64,000 nucleotides of DNA, from positions 22,365-86,364 of the forward strand of contig JAYUMU010000151.1 of assembly GCA_043762325.1 (NCBI GenBank). The letters run 5' to 3'. Shown piece by piece: positions 1 through 8,396 of this stretch (position 1 is the first letter of the stretch; every line of letters starts with the position of its first letter). Both the position numbers and the translations under genes were made by a program. The notes under the pieces are model-generated. The model had not been told where the DNA came from and ran no database searches. It saw only the letters and a list, made by a program, of their open reading frames with translations. This stretch comes from JANXSS01 sp025356535 (GTDB lineage Bacteria > Pseudomonadota > Gammaproteobacteria > Burkholderiales > Burkholderiaceae_D).

Positions 1-914
1 AGGCCACGCAATTTGCGGCGTAGACTTTTTCGCCGCGCTGCTTGAGTTCGTCGACCGTGTAGACCTTGTTCGGATCATCTGCCTTCGATGCCATTTCCTT
101 TTTCTTGCCGTCGACCCACTTGGTGTAATCCTCGGCGCTCAGCACGTTGACGACGATCGGCATGAAGGCATGCTCCTTGCCGCACAGCTCCGAACACTGA
201 CCGCGGTAGATGCCGACTTTCTCGGCCTTGAACCAGGTGTCGCGCACGAAACCGGGAATGGCATCCTGCTTGACCCCGAACGCCGGAATCGCCCAGGCGT
301 GGATGACGTCGTTGGCGGTGGTGACGATCCGCACCTTCTTGTTGACCGGCACGACCACGTCGTTGTCGACTTCGAGCAGGTATTCGTTGTTCTTCGGCTT
401 GCTCGGATCATTGACCTGCTCGCGCGGCGTCGACAGGTTCGACAGGAAGGAAATGCCTTCGCCTTCGCCCTTCAGGTAGTCGTAGCCCCATTTCCACTGC
501 ATGCCGGTGGCCTTGATGGTCAGGTCGGCATTGGACGTATCCTTCATGGCGACCACGGTTTTGGTCGCCGGCAGCGCCATGCCGATGACGATCAGGAACG
601 GGATGATGGTCCAGGCGATTTCCACGGTCGTGCTTTCGTGAAAGGTGGCCGACTTGTGACCAAGCGACTTGCGGTGCTTCAGGATCGAATAGAACATGAC
701 ACCGAAGACGGCGACGAAGATCACCAGGCAGATCACCAGCATGAGCGTGTGCAGCGAGTAGATCTGCGTTGCGATCGGCGTCACCGGTGTCTGGAAATTC
801 AATTGGCGAATCGCCGGACCACCGACACTGTCGGTCACCGCCCATGCCGGCAGACCCGCCGCCAGTAGCGATGCACCCAGCATCGATGATTGAATGCGCT
901 GCGCAAGTTTCATC
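1..914 (-). CDS. coxB: Cytochrome c oxidase subunit II with C-terminal cytochrome c domain, cut by the window edge
   Basis: Subunit II of an aa3-type terminal oxidase, which passes electrons from cytochrome c to the CuA centre at the periplasmic face of the inner membrane. The reading frame begins ATGATG at 914 with GGGGA just upstream. An N-terminal signal segment ends near PAWA (residue 26), and two membrane helices follow (about 53-76 and 98-116). The CuA ligand set is visible: the His in DVIHAW and the motif CSELCGKEHAFM. The frame leaves the window at position 1 in AANCVA, the start of a CxxCH haem-binding motif. This is therefore the longer form carrying a fused cytochrome c domain. The DUF2244 gene lies 41 bp upstream and is probably co-transcribed. 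The identity is certain; only the C-terminus is missing. Confidence 0.96.
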
Positions 915-955
915 ATTTCCCCAGTACCCCAATATAAAAATTCTGTAATCCGAAA

Positions 956-1399
956 CTACCGTGCGACCAGCGCGCTGCGCAGTTCGCGCGCAAACTGCTG
1001 CCGCTTCAACGCCGTGAGAAACCGTCCCACCTCCACCCGGGTGCCGTGCTGCTCGATGGCGATCAGGCGATGGTAAGCGGCCGGAATTTCGATGCGCGCC
1101 CGACGCGGATCGAGCCGGAACTGCCGCGCCCGCTCCGCTTCGATCACTTCGATCAGCAGGCAATCCTGATCGAGGGCGACGCGTTCCCGGTCGGTTGCAT
1201 GACGCGCAAACAGCAGGAACGCCGCGCCAACGGCCAGCATTTCCAGCAAGGCGAAACACATGACGTACCACGCGCCGTGCCAGGTGAAGAAACAGGCAAC
1301 TGCCAGCGACATGCCGCACAGTGCGCCGTATGCCAGCAGCATCTGGTGCGGCGTGACCGAACAGTTACGCTTCAATATCCATTCCTGCCCGCCTGCCAT
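956..1399 (-). CDS. DUF2244 family membrane protein upstream of coxB
   Basis: A 147-residue protein of the DUF2244 family, commonly found next to cytochrome oxidase genes in proteobacteria; its biochemical role is unknown. Two hydrophobic segments (about residues 20-38 and 43-64) sit near the N-terminus. A soluble C-terminal half follows, with basic and acidic residues (DRERVALDQDCLLIEV...). The frame is open further upstream. I chose the ATG at 1399 because AAGAGGTGG lies directly before it and the protein then starts MAGGQEWILKRN as in the family. A good promoter (1456-1485) precedes it, so this gene probably heads the oxidase operon. Confidence 0.85.
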   Translation of the reverse strand: MAGGQEWILKRNCSVTPHQMLLAYGALCGMSLAVACFFTWHGAWYVMCFALLEMLAVGAAFLLFARHATDRERVALDQDCLLIEVIEAERARQFRLDPRRARIEIPAAYHRLIAIEQHGTRVEVGRFLTALKRQQFARELRSALVAR

Positions 1400-1455
1400 G
1401 GCCACCTCTTGCAAATGAGCGGATCGTCCCTGCGCTCGTCGTGCAAAACCGTGCA

Positions 1456-1485
1456 AGTATAAATCGAATACGGTTTTGTTATCAA
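1456..1485 (-). promoter_or_regulatory. Sigma-70 promoter for the DUF2244-coxB operon
   Basis: On the minus strand a -35 hexamer TTGATA (1480-1485) and a -10 hexamer TATACT (1456-1461) are separated by 18 bp. The start of transcription would fall near 1449, about 50 bp before the DUF2244 start codon. The match is 5/6 and 5/6 to consensus; it was seen by eye only. Confidence 0.6.
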
Positions 1486-1594
1486 GCGTAATCACTGCCG
1501 CAGTGCATTGTAAATCGGTCGTGCGATTCGCGTTTGAAACACCGCGCGCCGCTCTGAAAATTGTCTTTTACACCATCACTGCAAAGGCTGCGGC

Positions 1595-2563
1595 CTACTT
1601 GCGGCGCGTGTCGATGCGGATGATCGATTCGCCGCTTGCCGTGGTACGCGAGACCGGCCGGAATGCATGGCCGTAAATCACTTCGAAGGTCAGCGGAATG
1701 CGCCCTTCGGCGCCGCGCATTGCTTCGAGCCGGTCGGTCAGGCGCGCGTGCGCGCGCCGCGACAGCAGGCCGCGCGCGCGGCTGGCAAGCGGATTGCCGC
1801 CCCAGGCGCGCACATCGGCCAGCAGGCGCTCGACCGATTCGTAGGTCACCGTGATCGTTTCCATGTCCATGACCGGCGTGGAAAAGCCGGTCTGGATCAG
1901 CATGTCGCCGAAGTCGTGCATGTCGACGAAGGGCAGCACGCGCCGCTGCGCATCGCCGGCGACCGTCGCAGCGTCGGCGAAGGCCGTGCGCAACTGCTTG
2001 AAGGTATCCGGACCAAAACAGGAAAACATGAGCAGGCCGTCGACGCGCAGGATGCGGCGCCATTCTGCAAATACCCGGTCCGGTTGCGGATGCCAGTGCA
2101 GGGCCAGGTTCGACCAGACCAGGTCGAAGCTGCCGGGGCCGAACGGCAGGCGGGCGAAATCGCTGCAGGCCAGACCTGCATGCAGTCCGCGCGCCGCGGT
2201 GACCTGCTTGGGCAGCCATTGCGACAGCAGCCGGTTCATCGACGACAGTGCGGCATGCTGGCGCAACAGGGCGGCCTGCAGCATGGCATGCGCGCCATCC
2301 ACACCGATCACCCGGGATTGCGGATAATGCTTTTGCAAGGCCGGCAGATCGGCGCCCGTGCCGCAACCGGCGTCGAGCACCTGCTCCGGCGTCAGGCGCA
2401 CCAGGGCGAGCCGTTCATGCATGCGGGTGGCAATTTCACGGCGCAGGAAATCCGATTCGATCACCCGCGGCGGTTGCGCAAACAGGCGCCGCACGCGTGA
2501 CAGGTCGATCGGCGCGCTCATCGGAGCACTGGCAGAAGAATCAGGTGGTATGAGGGCAGGCAT
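1595..2563 (-). CDS. bioC: BioC-like SAM-dependent methyltransferase
   Basis: Class I methyltransferase of the malonyl-ACP O-methyltransferase (BioC) type, which disguises malonyl-ACP so that fatty-acid synthase can make the pimeloyl moiety of biotin. The SAM-binding glycine motif VLDAGCGTGADL is followed by VIGVDGAHAML and by LVWSNLALHWHPQPDRVFAEWRRILRVDG, typical of BioC. The frame is open far upstream; plausible starts are the ATGs at 2563 and 2521 (MSAPIDLSRVRRLF). The second lines up with the usual BioC start, and neither has a strong Shine-Dalgarno. It is divergent from comF with a 94-bp gap. No other bio gene is in the window, so the biotin role rests on family resemblance. Confidence 0.8.
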   Translation of the reverse strand: MPALIPPDSSASAPMSAPIDLSRVRRLFAQPPRVIESDFLRREIATRMHERLALVRLTPEQVLDAGCGTGADLPALQKHYPQSRVIGVDGAHAMLQAALLRQHAALSSMNRLLSQWLPKQVTAARGLHAGLACSDFARLPFGPGSFDLVWSNLALHWHPQPDRVFAEWRRILRVDGLLMFSCFGPDTFKQLRTAFADAATVAGDAQRRVLPFVDMHDFGDMLIQTGFSTPVMDMETITVTYESVERLLADVRAWGGNPLASRARGLLSRRAHARLTDRLEAMRGAEGRIPLTFEVIYGHAFRPVSRTTASGESIIRIDTRRK

Positions 2564-2657
2564 TACGTGCTCGGCGCTGGCTTGGCCACTTGTGGCCAAT
2601 GTCACGCAGGGTGAGATAATGCCATCGAGTCTACACGTTCCGGAAAGTTTTCGCTGC

Positions 2658-3527
2658 ATGGCCCCTTCCCTGTACAAGCGTGTGCAGGCGTCGCTTTCGG
2701 CGGCGCCTGCCACGCCTTTTTTTGGCATGCTGCGCCACTGGATCGACAGTGCAGCCGCGCGGCTTCCCGGCGCCTGCGCATTGTGTGGCGCCACCGGCGC
2801 GCATGTCCTGTGCGGCGGTTGTCGCGCCGATTTTTTCGGCAAACAGGCGCTGCGCTGCGCATGCTGCGGCCTGTCGCTTGGCAGTCCGGGCCCCGGTGCG
2901 CCGGCCGGCCGGCCGCTCTGCGGACAGTGCCTGCGCCAGCCGCCGGCTTTCGATGCGACGGTCATCGCGGCCGATTACGCCGCCCCGCTCGACCAGCTGG
3001 TGCTCGGCCTGAAGTTCGGCGCGCGGCTGGCCCTTGCGCCGCTGTTTGCCGAGCAGCTGCGCGCGGCAATGCCGGATCGGGCCGCGGCACGGCAAGCGCA
3101 GCAGCCGGCGCCCGGTCACGAATTCGACCGGGGCAGCCCCAACCAGGCGCAACACTTCTTGCCCGACTACCTGGCGCCAGTGCCGCTGGGCCGCGCCCGG
3201 CTGCAGGAACGCGGCTTCAACCAGTCGCTGGAAATAGCCCGGCCCTTGGCGCTGGCCCTGGGCGTGCCGCTGCTGCCGCGCCTGCTGCTCCGGGTGCGGG
3301 ACACGCCCGCCCAGGCCACGCTTGCGCCGCCGGCACGACACCAGAACCTGCGCGGCGCCTTCACGCTGGCGCCGCAGGCACTGGCGCGCATCCGGGGCCG
3401 GCATGTCGGCGTGGTCGACGACGTGATGACGACCGGCGCCACGCTCGATGAAGTCGCGGCCACATTGAAACGCTTCGGCGCGGCGCGGGTGACCAACCTG
3501 GTCTTCGCCCGCACCCCCCTGCCCTGA
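2658..3527 (+). CDS. comF: ComF family phosphoribosyltransferase-like protein
   Basis: ComF homologues are needed for natural transformation in some bacteria; the biochemical activity is unsettled. An N-terminal cysteine cluster (CALCG, CGGC, CACCG, CGQC) looks like a zinc-binding module. A phosphoribosyltransferase fold follows, with the PRPP-type loop VGVVDDVMTTGATLDEVA near the C-terminus and the family motif RGFNQSLEIARPLA. Two starts are possible. The ATG at 2658 has GGAAAG ten bases upstream. The ATG at 2619 has AGGGTGAG but overlaps a -10-like GATAAT (2615-2620), so I prefer 2658. trmL follows after 16 bp and is probably co-transcribed. Confidence 0.88.
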   Translation: MAPSLYKRVQASLSAAPATPFFGMLRHWIDSAAARLPGACALCGATGAHVLCGGCRADFFGKQALRCACCGLSLGSPGPGAPAGRPLCGQCLRQPPAFDATVIAADYAAPLDQLVLGLKFGARLALAPLFAEQLRAAMPDRAAARQAQQPAPGHEFDRGSPNQAQHFLPDYLAPVPLGRARLQERGFNQSLEIARPLALALGVPLLPRLLLRVRDTPAQATLAPPARHQNLRGAFTLAPQALARIRGRHVGVVDDVMTTGATLDEVAATLKRFGAARVTNLVFARTPLP

Positions 3528-3543
3528 CTTGCAAAGGAAATCC

Positions 3544-4014
3544 GTGTTCCATGTCGTTCTGGTCGAACCCGAAATACCACCGAATACCGGCAACATCATT
3601 CGCCTTTGCGCAAACACGGGCGTGCAGTTGCATCTGGTCAAACCGCTCGGCTTTGCGCTCGACGATGCGAAGATGCGGCGCGCCGGCCTGGATTACCACG
3701 ACTATGCGACCATGCAGGTGCATGAGGACTGGCCTGCCTTCCTGCAGTCGGCAAGACCGGATGCCGGGCACATGTTCGCCATGACGACCCACGGTGCGAC
3801 GCCGTTTGCCGGGGTGGCATTCGCCCCCGGCGACGTCTTCGTGTTCGGATCGGAAACCCGCGGCCTGGCGCCGGCCCTGCGCGAATCGTTTGCCGAATCG
3901 CAGCGTATCCGGTTGCCTATGCGCGCAGGCAACCGCAGCCTGAACCTGTCGAACACGGTGGCGGTGGTGGTGTTCGAAGCCTGGCGGCAAAACGGTTTTG
4001 CAGGCGGCAACTGA
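3544..4014 (+). CDS. trmL: tRNA (cytidine(34)-2'-O)-methyltransferase
   Basis: SPOUT-class 2'-O-methyltransferase that modifies the wobble base of tRNA-Leu isoacceptors. The protein (156 aa, usual length) starts MFHVVLVEPEIPPNTGNIIRLCANTG, the family's N-terminal motif. It ends with FGSETRGLAP and the knot-forming LPMRAGNRSLNLSNTVAVVVFE. The start is GTG at 3544, preceded by AAAGGA at the right distance. The frame is open to a TTG 15 bases earlier, but that would lie upstream of this ribosome site. Confidence 0.95.
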   Translation: MFHVVLVEPEIPPNTGNIIRLCANTGVQLHLVKPLGFALDDAKMRRAGLDYHDYATMQVHEDWPAFLQSARPDAGHMFAMTTHGATPFAGVAFAPGDVFVFGSETRGLAPALRESFAESQRIRLPMRAGNRSLNLSNTVAVVVFEAWRQNGFAGGN

Positions 4015-4043
4015 AACACTTCGCATCAACCACAAGGCAACCA

Positions 4044-4526
4044 ATGCAACTGCATCGACTGATCATTTCTCCGACGGCATTCGCGCTCGCGCTGCTGTGC
4101 CTGACGGCACAGGCGCATGACGCGCGCATCGGCAGCATTCACGTCATCCATCCGGCCGCACCGGCAACCCTGCCCGGCCAGCGCAGCGGCGCGGTCTACC
4201 TGTCGATTGAAAACGAAGGCGCTGCCGCCGACCGGCTGCTGTCGCTCAGCTCGCCCGCCGGCAGCGTGGCAATCCACAGCATGGCCATGGATGGCACGAT
4301 CATGAGGATGCGCGAAGTTGACAGCCTGGCGCTGCCGCCGGCGACAAAGGTCGTCATGCAGGCCGACGGCGCCTATCACCTGATGCTGACCGGATTGAAG
4401 CAGCCGCTCGCCGTGGGCGACAAGATACCGCTGAAGATGACCTTCGAGCGCGCCGGCACGGTGGAAGTGTCGGTGCACGTCGGCCCGAATGCGGCGCAGA
4501 GGAACATGGAGAAGATGGCGCACTGA
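4044..4526 (+). CDS. Periplasmic PCu(A)C copper chaperone
   Basis: A 160-residue exported protein of the PCuAC (DUF461) family, which carries Cu(I) to the CuA site of cytochrome oxidase in the periplasm. A signal peptide (LIISPTAFALALLCLTAQA) ends about residue 24. The copper ligand set is complete: HSM, then MRM about ten residues on, then HLML about twenty further (family pattern H-M-x10-M-x21-H-x-M). It lies 29 bp after trmL on the same strand. The proximity to coxB (3 kb away) fits an oxidase-assembly role but is only suggestive. Confidence 0.92.
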   Translation: MQLHRLIISPTAFALALLCLTAQAHDARIGSIHVIHPAAPATLPGQRSGAVYLSIENEGAAADRLLSLSSPAGSVAIHSMAMDGTIMRMREVDSLALPPATKVVMQADGAYHLMLTGLKQPLAVGDKIPLKMTFERAGTVEVSVHVGPNAAQRNMEKMAH

Positions 4527-4561
4527 AGCGCCAGGCACGCCCGGGGTGCCTGGCGACGCGA

Positions 4562-5053
4562 TCAGGCAGGGCCGGCGCTGCCGGCGCGCACCTTCGTCAA
4601 CAGCCTGGTCGTCGAACGGTCGTGTTCGAAATCGATGGCGATCGCCTGCCCGCCGTAGGCCAGCACCGCACGGCCTTCGGCAATCTCGGTCATGACATAG
4701 TCGCCGCCCTTGGCATAGACCTGCGGACGCGCCTGGTTCACCACTTCGGTGGCAGTGTCTTCGTCGAAGGCCACGACCAGGCTGACGGCTTCCAGCGCCG
4801 CGAGCACCGCCATGCGGTCGGCGCAGGCGTTCAGGGGCCGGTCGTCGCCCTTGCCCAGCCGCCTGACGGATGCGTCGGTGTTGACCGCCACCACCAGCGA
4901 TGCACCCAGGGCCCGCGCCTGCGCAAGGTACGTGACATGGCCGCGATGCAGGATGTCGAAGACGCCGTTGGTCAGCACGACCGGCGCCGGCAGTCGGGCC
5001 ACCCGTGCCGCCAGTGCGGCCCGGTCGCAGATTTTTTCTTCGAACGGCAGCAT
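4562..5053 (-). CDS. rfaE2: D-glycero-beta-D-manno-heptose 1-phosphate adenylyltransferase
   Basis: Cytidylyltransferase-fold enzyme that makes ADP-heptose for the lipopolysaccharide inner core. It corresponds to the C-terminal half of the fused HldE; the kinase half is not encoded here, as usual in Burkholderiales. The 163-aa protein shows the nucleotidyltransferase signature TNGVFDILHRGHVTYL (HxGH), VAVNTDASVRRLGKG and a late AYGGQAIAIDFEHDRSTTRLL. The start at 5053 (MLPFEEKICDRAAL) lies 17 bp after the stop of the di-iron protein gene, so the two form an operon. Confidence 0.93.
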   Translation of the reverse strand: MLPFEEKICDRAALAARVARLPAPVVLTNGVFDILHRGHVTYLAQARALGASLVVAVNTDASVRRLGKGDDRPLNACADRMAVLAALEAVSLVVAFDEDTATEVVNQARPQVYAKGGDYVMTEIAEGRAVLAYGGQAIAIDFEHDRSTTRLLTKVRAGSAGPA

Positions 5054-5070
5054 GGCCGGTTTGCCGGACT

Positions 5071-5928
5071 TCAGGCCGGATGCAAGGCGATGCGGGCGAC
5101 GATTTCCTTGCGATAGCGGTTCAGTTCCTGCACCGTATCGAAGGTGCGCTCGAACAGCAGCGACATGTTGTGCAGGATGCGCTCGACGACCTTGCGCTCC
5201 CATTCGCTGTCGAACTTGATCTGGCCATCGAGCCAGGCTTCCAGCCAGTCCGGGTCCGGCAGGCGCGACTGCACTGTGTCGTTCGGAAACAGCGACTGGT
5301 TCACGTGCAGGTTGGTCGGATGCAGCGGCTTTTCGGTGCGGCGCGCGGAAGCCATCAGCACGCCGATCTTGGCAAACGCGGCGCGCGCCGTGTCGCCGAC
5401 TTCGCCCAGGGCTTTCTTCATGTAGCGCAGGTAGGCGCCGCCGTGACGGGCCTCGTCCTGGCTGATGATCTTGTAGATCTGCTTGATGACCGGCTCGGTA
5501 TGCCAGTCGGACGCGCAGCGGTACCAGTGGTTGAGGCGGATCTCGCCGCAGAAATGCATCATCAGGGTTTCGAGCGGCGGCGCCGGGTCGAATTCGAAGC
5601 GCACGTTGTGCAGTTCTTCTTCGGTCGGCACCATCTCGGGCCGGAAACGGCGCAGGTATTCCATCAACACCAGCGAATGCTTCTGCTCTTCGAAAAACCA
5701 GACCGACATGAACGCGGAAAAGTCGCTGTCGTTTTTGTTGTCTCGCAAAAACATCTCGGTGGCCGGCAGGGCAGACCATTCCGTGATCGCATTCATGCGG
5801 ATCGTCTGAGCCTGCTCGTCGGTCAGCTTGGACGCATCGAAGCTTGCCCACGGAATATCGGTCTCCATGTTCCAGCGCACTTGCTCGAGCGATTTAAACA
5901 ATTCTGGATACAACATACTTGCCTTCAT
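5071..5928 (-). CDS. Ferritin-like di-iron protein (acyl-ACP desaturase/rubrerythrin-type fold)
   Basis: A 285-residue helical protein with the paired carboxylate-histidine motifs of di-iron four-helix-bundle enzymes: FFEEQKH near residue 80 and SQDEARH near residue 150, with glutamates between them (CGEIRLNHW). This resembles the stearoyl-ACP-desaturase-like branch of the ferritin superfamily. The substrate is unknown; a lipid or oxidative-stress role is a guess. The start is ATG 5928 (MKAS...) or 5916 (MLYPELF). It is divergent from the MFS gene at 6073 and directly upstream of rfaE2. Confidence 0.78.
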   Translation of the reverse strand: MKASMLYPELFKSLEQVRWNMETDIPWASFDASKLTDEQAQTIRMNAITEWSALPATEMFLRDNKNDSDFSAFMSVWFFEEQKHSLVLMEYLRRFRPEMVPTEEELHNVRFEFDPAPPLETLMMHFCGEIRLNHWYRCASDWHTEPVIKQIYKIISQDEARHGGAYLRYMKKALGEVGDTARAAFAKIGVLMASARRTEKPLHPTNLHVNQSLFPNDTVQSRLPDPDWLEAWLDGQIKFDSEWERKVVERILHNMSLLFERTFDTVQELNRYRKEIVARIALHPA

Positions 5929-6072
5929 AAAAGCGGAAATACCTTCCAAGATTTTGATTCTACCAATATTTACGCCACTCCTGCGCCGCGGGAAAGCGTG
6001 CGAGGCCACATTGGACAGGCGTCTTTCGCAGGGTTTTTTGTTACAGTCGGCGCTTTTACCCAGGAGCACGTC

Positions 6073-7290
6073 ATGTCTGAAGGTTATACGCCGACCGCGC
6101 CGCTTCGGATTCCGGCAACCGTATGGGTACTCGGATTCGTCAGCATGCTCATGGATATCTCGTCGGAGATGATTCACAGCCTGCTGCCGGTTTTCATGGT
6201 GACGGTGCTGGGCGCGAGCGCGACAACCGTTGGCGTGATCGAAGGCGTGGCCGAATCCACGGCGCTGATCGCCAAGGTGTTTTCGGGCGTGCTGAGCGAC
6301 CATGTCGGCAAGCGCAAGTGGCTCACCGTCTTCGGCTACGCGATGGGGGCCGTCACCAAGCCGCTGTTTGCCCTGGCGCCGGCGATCGGCTGGATATTTG
6401 CCGCGCGTTTTCTGGACCGCATCGGCAAGGGCATCCGCGGCGCGCCGCGCGACGCCCTGATTGCCGACGTCACGCCGGCAGCCATTCGCGGCGCCGCTTT
6501 CGGCCTGCGCCAGTCGCTCGACACCGTCGGCGCCTTTACCGGGCCGCTTTTGGCAATCGGCCTGATGCTGCTCTGGCAAAACGACTTTCGCGCCGTCTTC
6601 TGGGTCGCCGTCGTGCCGGGCCTGCTGGCCGTGGCGCTGCTGGTGGTGGGCATTCGCGAGCCGGTGCGCCCGGCGAGCACTGCCGGCACGGCGAAAAAAC
6701 CGTTCCCGGTCTCGCGGGCCGCGCTGGCAAAAATGCCGCCGGCCTACTGGTGGATCGTGGCGATCGGCGCTTTGCTGACGCTCGCGCGGTTTTCCGAAGC
6801 CTTCCTGTTGCTGCGTGCCCAGCAAGGTGGCCTGCAGCTGGCCTTCATACCGCTGGTACTGGTGCTGATGAACGTCGTGTATGCGCTGGCCGCCTATCCG
6901 CTCGGCGCGCTGGCCGACCGCATGCGCCATCCGGCGCTGCTGGCACTGGGCATCCTGCCGCTGATTGTCGCCGACCTGCTGCTGGCGCATGACGCGGGGC
7001 TTGGCTGGGTCGCCGGCGGCCTGGTGTTCTGGGGACTGCACATGGCGGCAACGCAGGGCCTGCTGGCAGCGATGATTGCCGACTGCGCGCCGGCCGATCT
7101 GCGCGGAACTGCCTTTGGCGTCTTCAATCTTGCCAGCGGGGTTGCCATGCTTGCGGCCAGCGTCATCGCCGGCTTGTTGTGGGACCGGCTGGGTGCGGCC
7201 AGCACCTTTCAGGCCGGGCTGGTATTTGCCGCCGCAGCGCTGCTGGTGCTGCTCTGGCGGCGCCGGGCCTTCGTAACCCGGGTTGGGTGA
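6073..7290 (+). CDS. MFS transporter
   Basis: A 405-residue major facilitator superfamily protein with about 12 hydrophobic segments. The loop between helices 2 and 3 carries the MFS motif in modified form (GVLSDHVGKRKWL). The family-typical segment FLDRIGKGIRGAPRDALIADVTP points to the branch of inner-membrane exporters often annotated as drug or quinolone resistance-like. The ATG at 6073 has AGGAG seven bases upstream, and the much longer open frame before it is not real. The substrate cannot be told from sequence. Confidence 0.88.
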   Translation: MSEGYTPTAPLRIPATVWVLGFVSMLMDISSEMIHSLLPVFMVTVLGASATTVGVIEGVAESTALIAKVFSGVLSDHVGKRKWLTVFGYAMGAVTKPLFALAPAIGWIFAARFLDRIGKGIRGAPRDALIADVTPAAIRGAAFGLRQSLDTVGAFTGPLLAIGLMLLWQNDFRAVFWVAVVPGLLAVALLVVGIREPVRPASTAGTAKKPFPVSRAALAKMPPAYWWIVAIGALLTLARFSEAFLLLRAQQGGLQLAFIPLVLVLMNVVYALAAYPLGALADRMRHPALLALGILPLIVADLLLAHDAGLGWVAGGLVFWGLHMAATQGLLAAMIADCAPADLRGTAFGVFNLASGVAMLAASVIAGLLWDRLGAASTFQAGLVFAAAALLVLLWRRRAFVTRVG

Positions 7291-7317
7291 TCCGGACGGC
7301 TGCTGCGCGTGCACCCC

Positions 7318-7345
7318 TTGCAATGGCGCGTTTTTAGGCTAGAAT
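7318..7345 (+). promoter_or_regulatory. Likely promoter of the glutathione peroxidase gene
   Basis: TTGCAA (7318-7323) and TAGAAT (7340-7345) are separated by 16 bp, placing the transcript start about 40 bp before the peroxidase ATG. The region is AT-rich compared with its surroundings. It was assigned by pattern only. Confidence 0.4.
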
Positions 7346-7393
7346 GGTAAAACTTAACTATCTAGTTCATTTTATGACCAATCGGTATATTCC

Positions 7394-7996
7394 ATGAGAA
7401 TCCACTTTCCCCTTGCACTCGCCGGTTACCTGCTCACTGCCATGACCGGCGCCAGCACGGCACCGGCCGCTGCGGTGCCGGTCGCGGCGCCTGCCATTGC
7501 ACCTGCGGCTTGCAGCCCGCTGCTGCATCAGCGCTTCAACCGGTTGCAGGATGAGATGCCGCAGGACCTGTGCCAGTACGCGGGCAAGGTCACGCTGGTG
7601 GTCAATACCGCCAGCTACTGCGGCTTTACCACGCAGTACGAAGGACTCGAAGCCTTGTATGCGAAGTATCAGTCGAAGGGCCTGGTGGTGCTGGGCTTCC
7701 CGTCGAATGATTTCGGCAAGCAGGAGCCCGGCAGCAGCAAGGAGATCGCCGACTTTTGCTACAACACCTACGGCGTGAAGTTCCCGATGTTTTCCAAGAC
7801 CTCCGTCACGGGCGCTGCGGCCAATCCGCTGCATGCAGCCCTGATCAAGGCAACCGGCAAGGCACCGGAATGGAATTTCCACAAGTACCTGATCGACCGC
7901 AACGGCCGTGTCGTCAAGAGCTATGCCAGCCAGGTGACGCCAGACGACAAGGCACTGGTTGCCGATATCGAAAAGGCGCTGGCGCAGCGCCTGTAA
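7394..7996 (+). CDS. Exported glutathione/thioredoxin peroxidase
   Basis: Glutathione-peroxidase family protein of 200 aa that reduces peroxides, in bacteria usually with thioredoxin as donor. The catalytic triad is present: Cys76 in NTASYCGFT, Gln110 in FGKQEPG and Trp160 in EWNFHKYLID. A hydrophobic leader plus an Ala/Pro-rich stretch (residues 1-38) precedes the catalytic domain and looks like a signal peptide, so the enzyme probably works in the periplasm. It stands alone, 400 bp before the lipid-modification operon. Confidence 0.92.
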   Translation: MRIHFPLALAGYLLTAMTGASTAPAAAVPVAAPAIAPAACSPLLHQRFNRLQDEMPQDLCQYAGKVTLVVNTASYCGFTTQYEGLEALYAKYQSKGLVVLGFPSNDFGKQEPGSSKEIADFCYNTYGVKFPMFSKTSVTGAAANPLHAALIKATGKAPEWNFHKYLIDRNGRVVKSYASQVTPDDKALVADIEKALAQRL

Positions 7997-8396
7997 TGCA
8001 GTAGTCGCCTGCGCGTTTCAAAGCGCGACTGGCTTGCGCCGAATGGCGCTGCATATAGGGCGTAAAACCGGGCGTAATACCGGGCGTAAAACCGGGCGCA
8101 GAATCGGGCGCAAAACCGGGTGGGGCGAAAATCTTGCCGGCACCGGACGATGCGCGAGGGAAAATTTGAATCCGAGCAGGCCGCACCTGCGTAACTGGTT
8201 GGAAGCACCAGTAAACGAATCCAGCTGTCCCCGTTTCAACACAACAGCATCGACAACGGCGGTGCGGCGAAACAGTTGTACTGCGTCACCCCTCAGTCAA
8301 TACTGACGGAAAGCTTTCTGGCGACCACCCTCATCCCTCTTTCGCCAGGATCGGTTGCGCAGTCATTTTATAAAAAGCACAGGGAGAAGTTGCATC
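7997..8396. other. 400-bp intergenic region before the lipid-modification operon
   Basis: No convincing gene is present. The region holds a 12-bp tandem repeat (8058-8117) and, at its right end, the leader of the operon. That end includes an AT-rich stretch around 8366-8376 and the ribosome site AGGGAGA at 8381-8387. Confidence 0.6.
8058..8117. repeat. Five tandem copies of a 12-bp unit
   Basis: Consecutive units read GGGCGTAAAACC, GGGCGTAATACC, GGGCGTAAAACC, GGGCGCAGAATC and GGGCGCAAAACC. The array starts 61 bp after the peroxidase stop codon. The unit length is a multiple of three, and the array is open in more than one frame, but no ribosome site or start suggests translation. Confidence 0.9.

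Noticed and set aside
8349..8374. ECF sigma (RpoE/ChrR-type) promoter before the lipid operon
   Set aside because: GGATCG and a TATAAA-like stretch occur about 15 bp apart, but neither the hexamers nor the spacing match the singlet-oxygen sigma consensus well enough to call.
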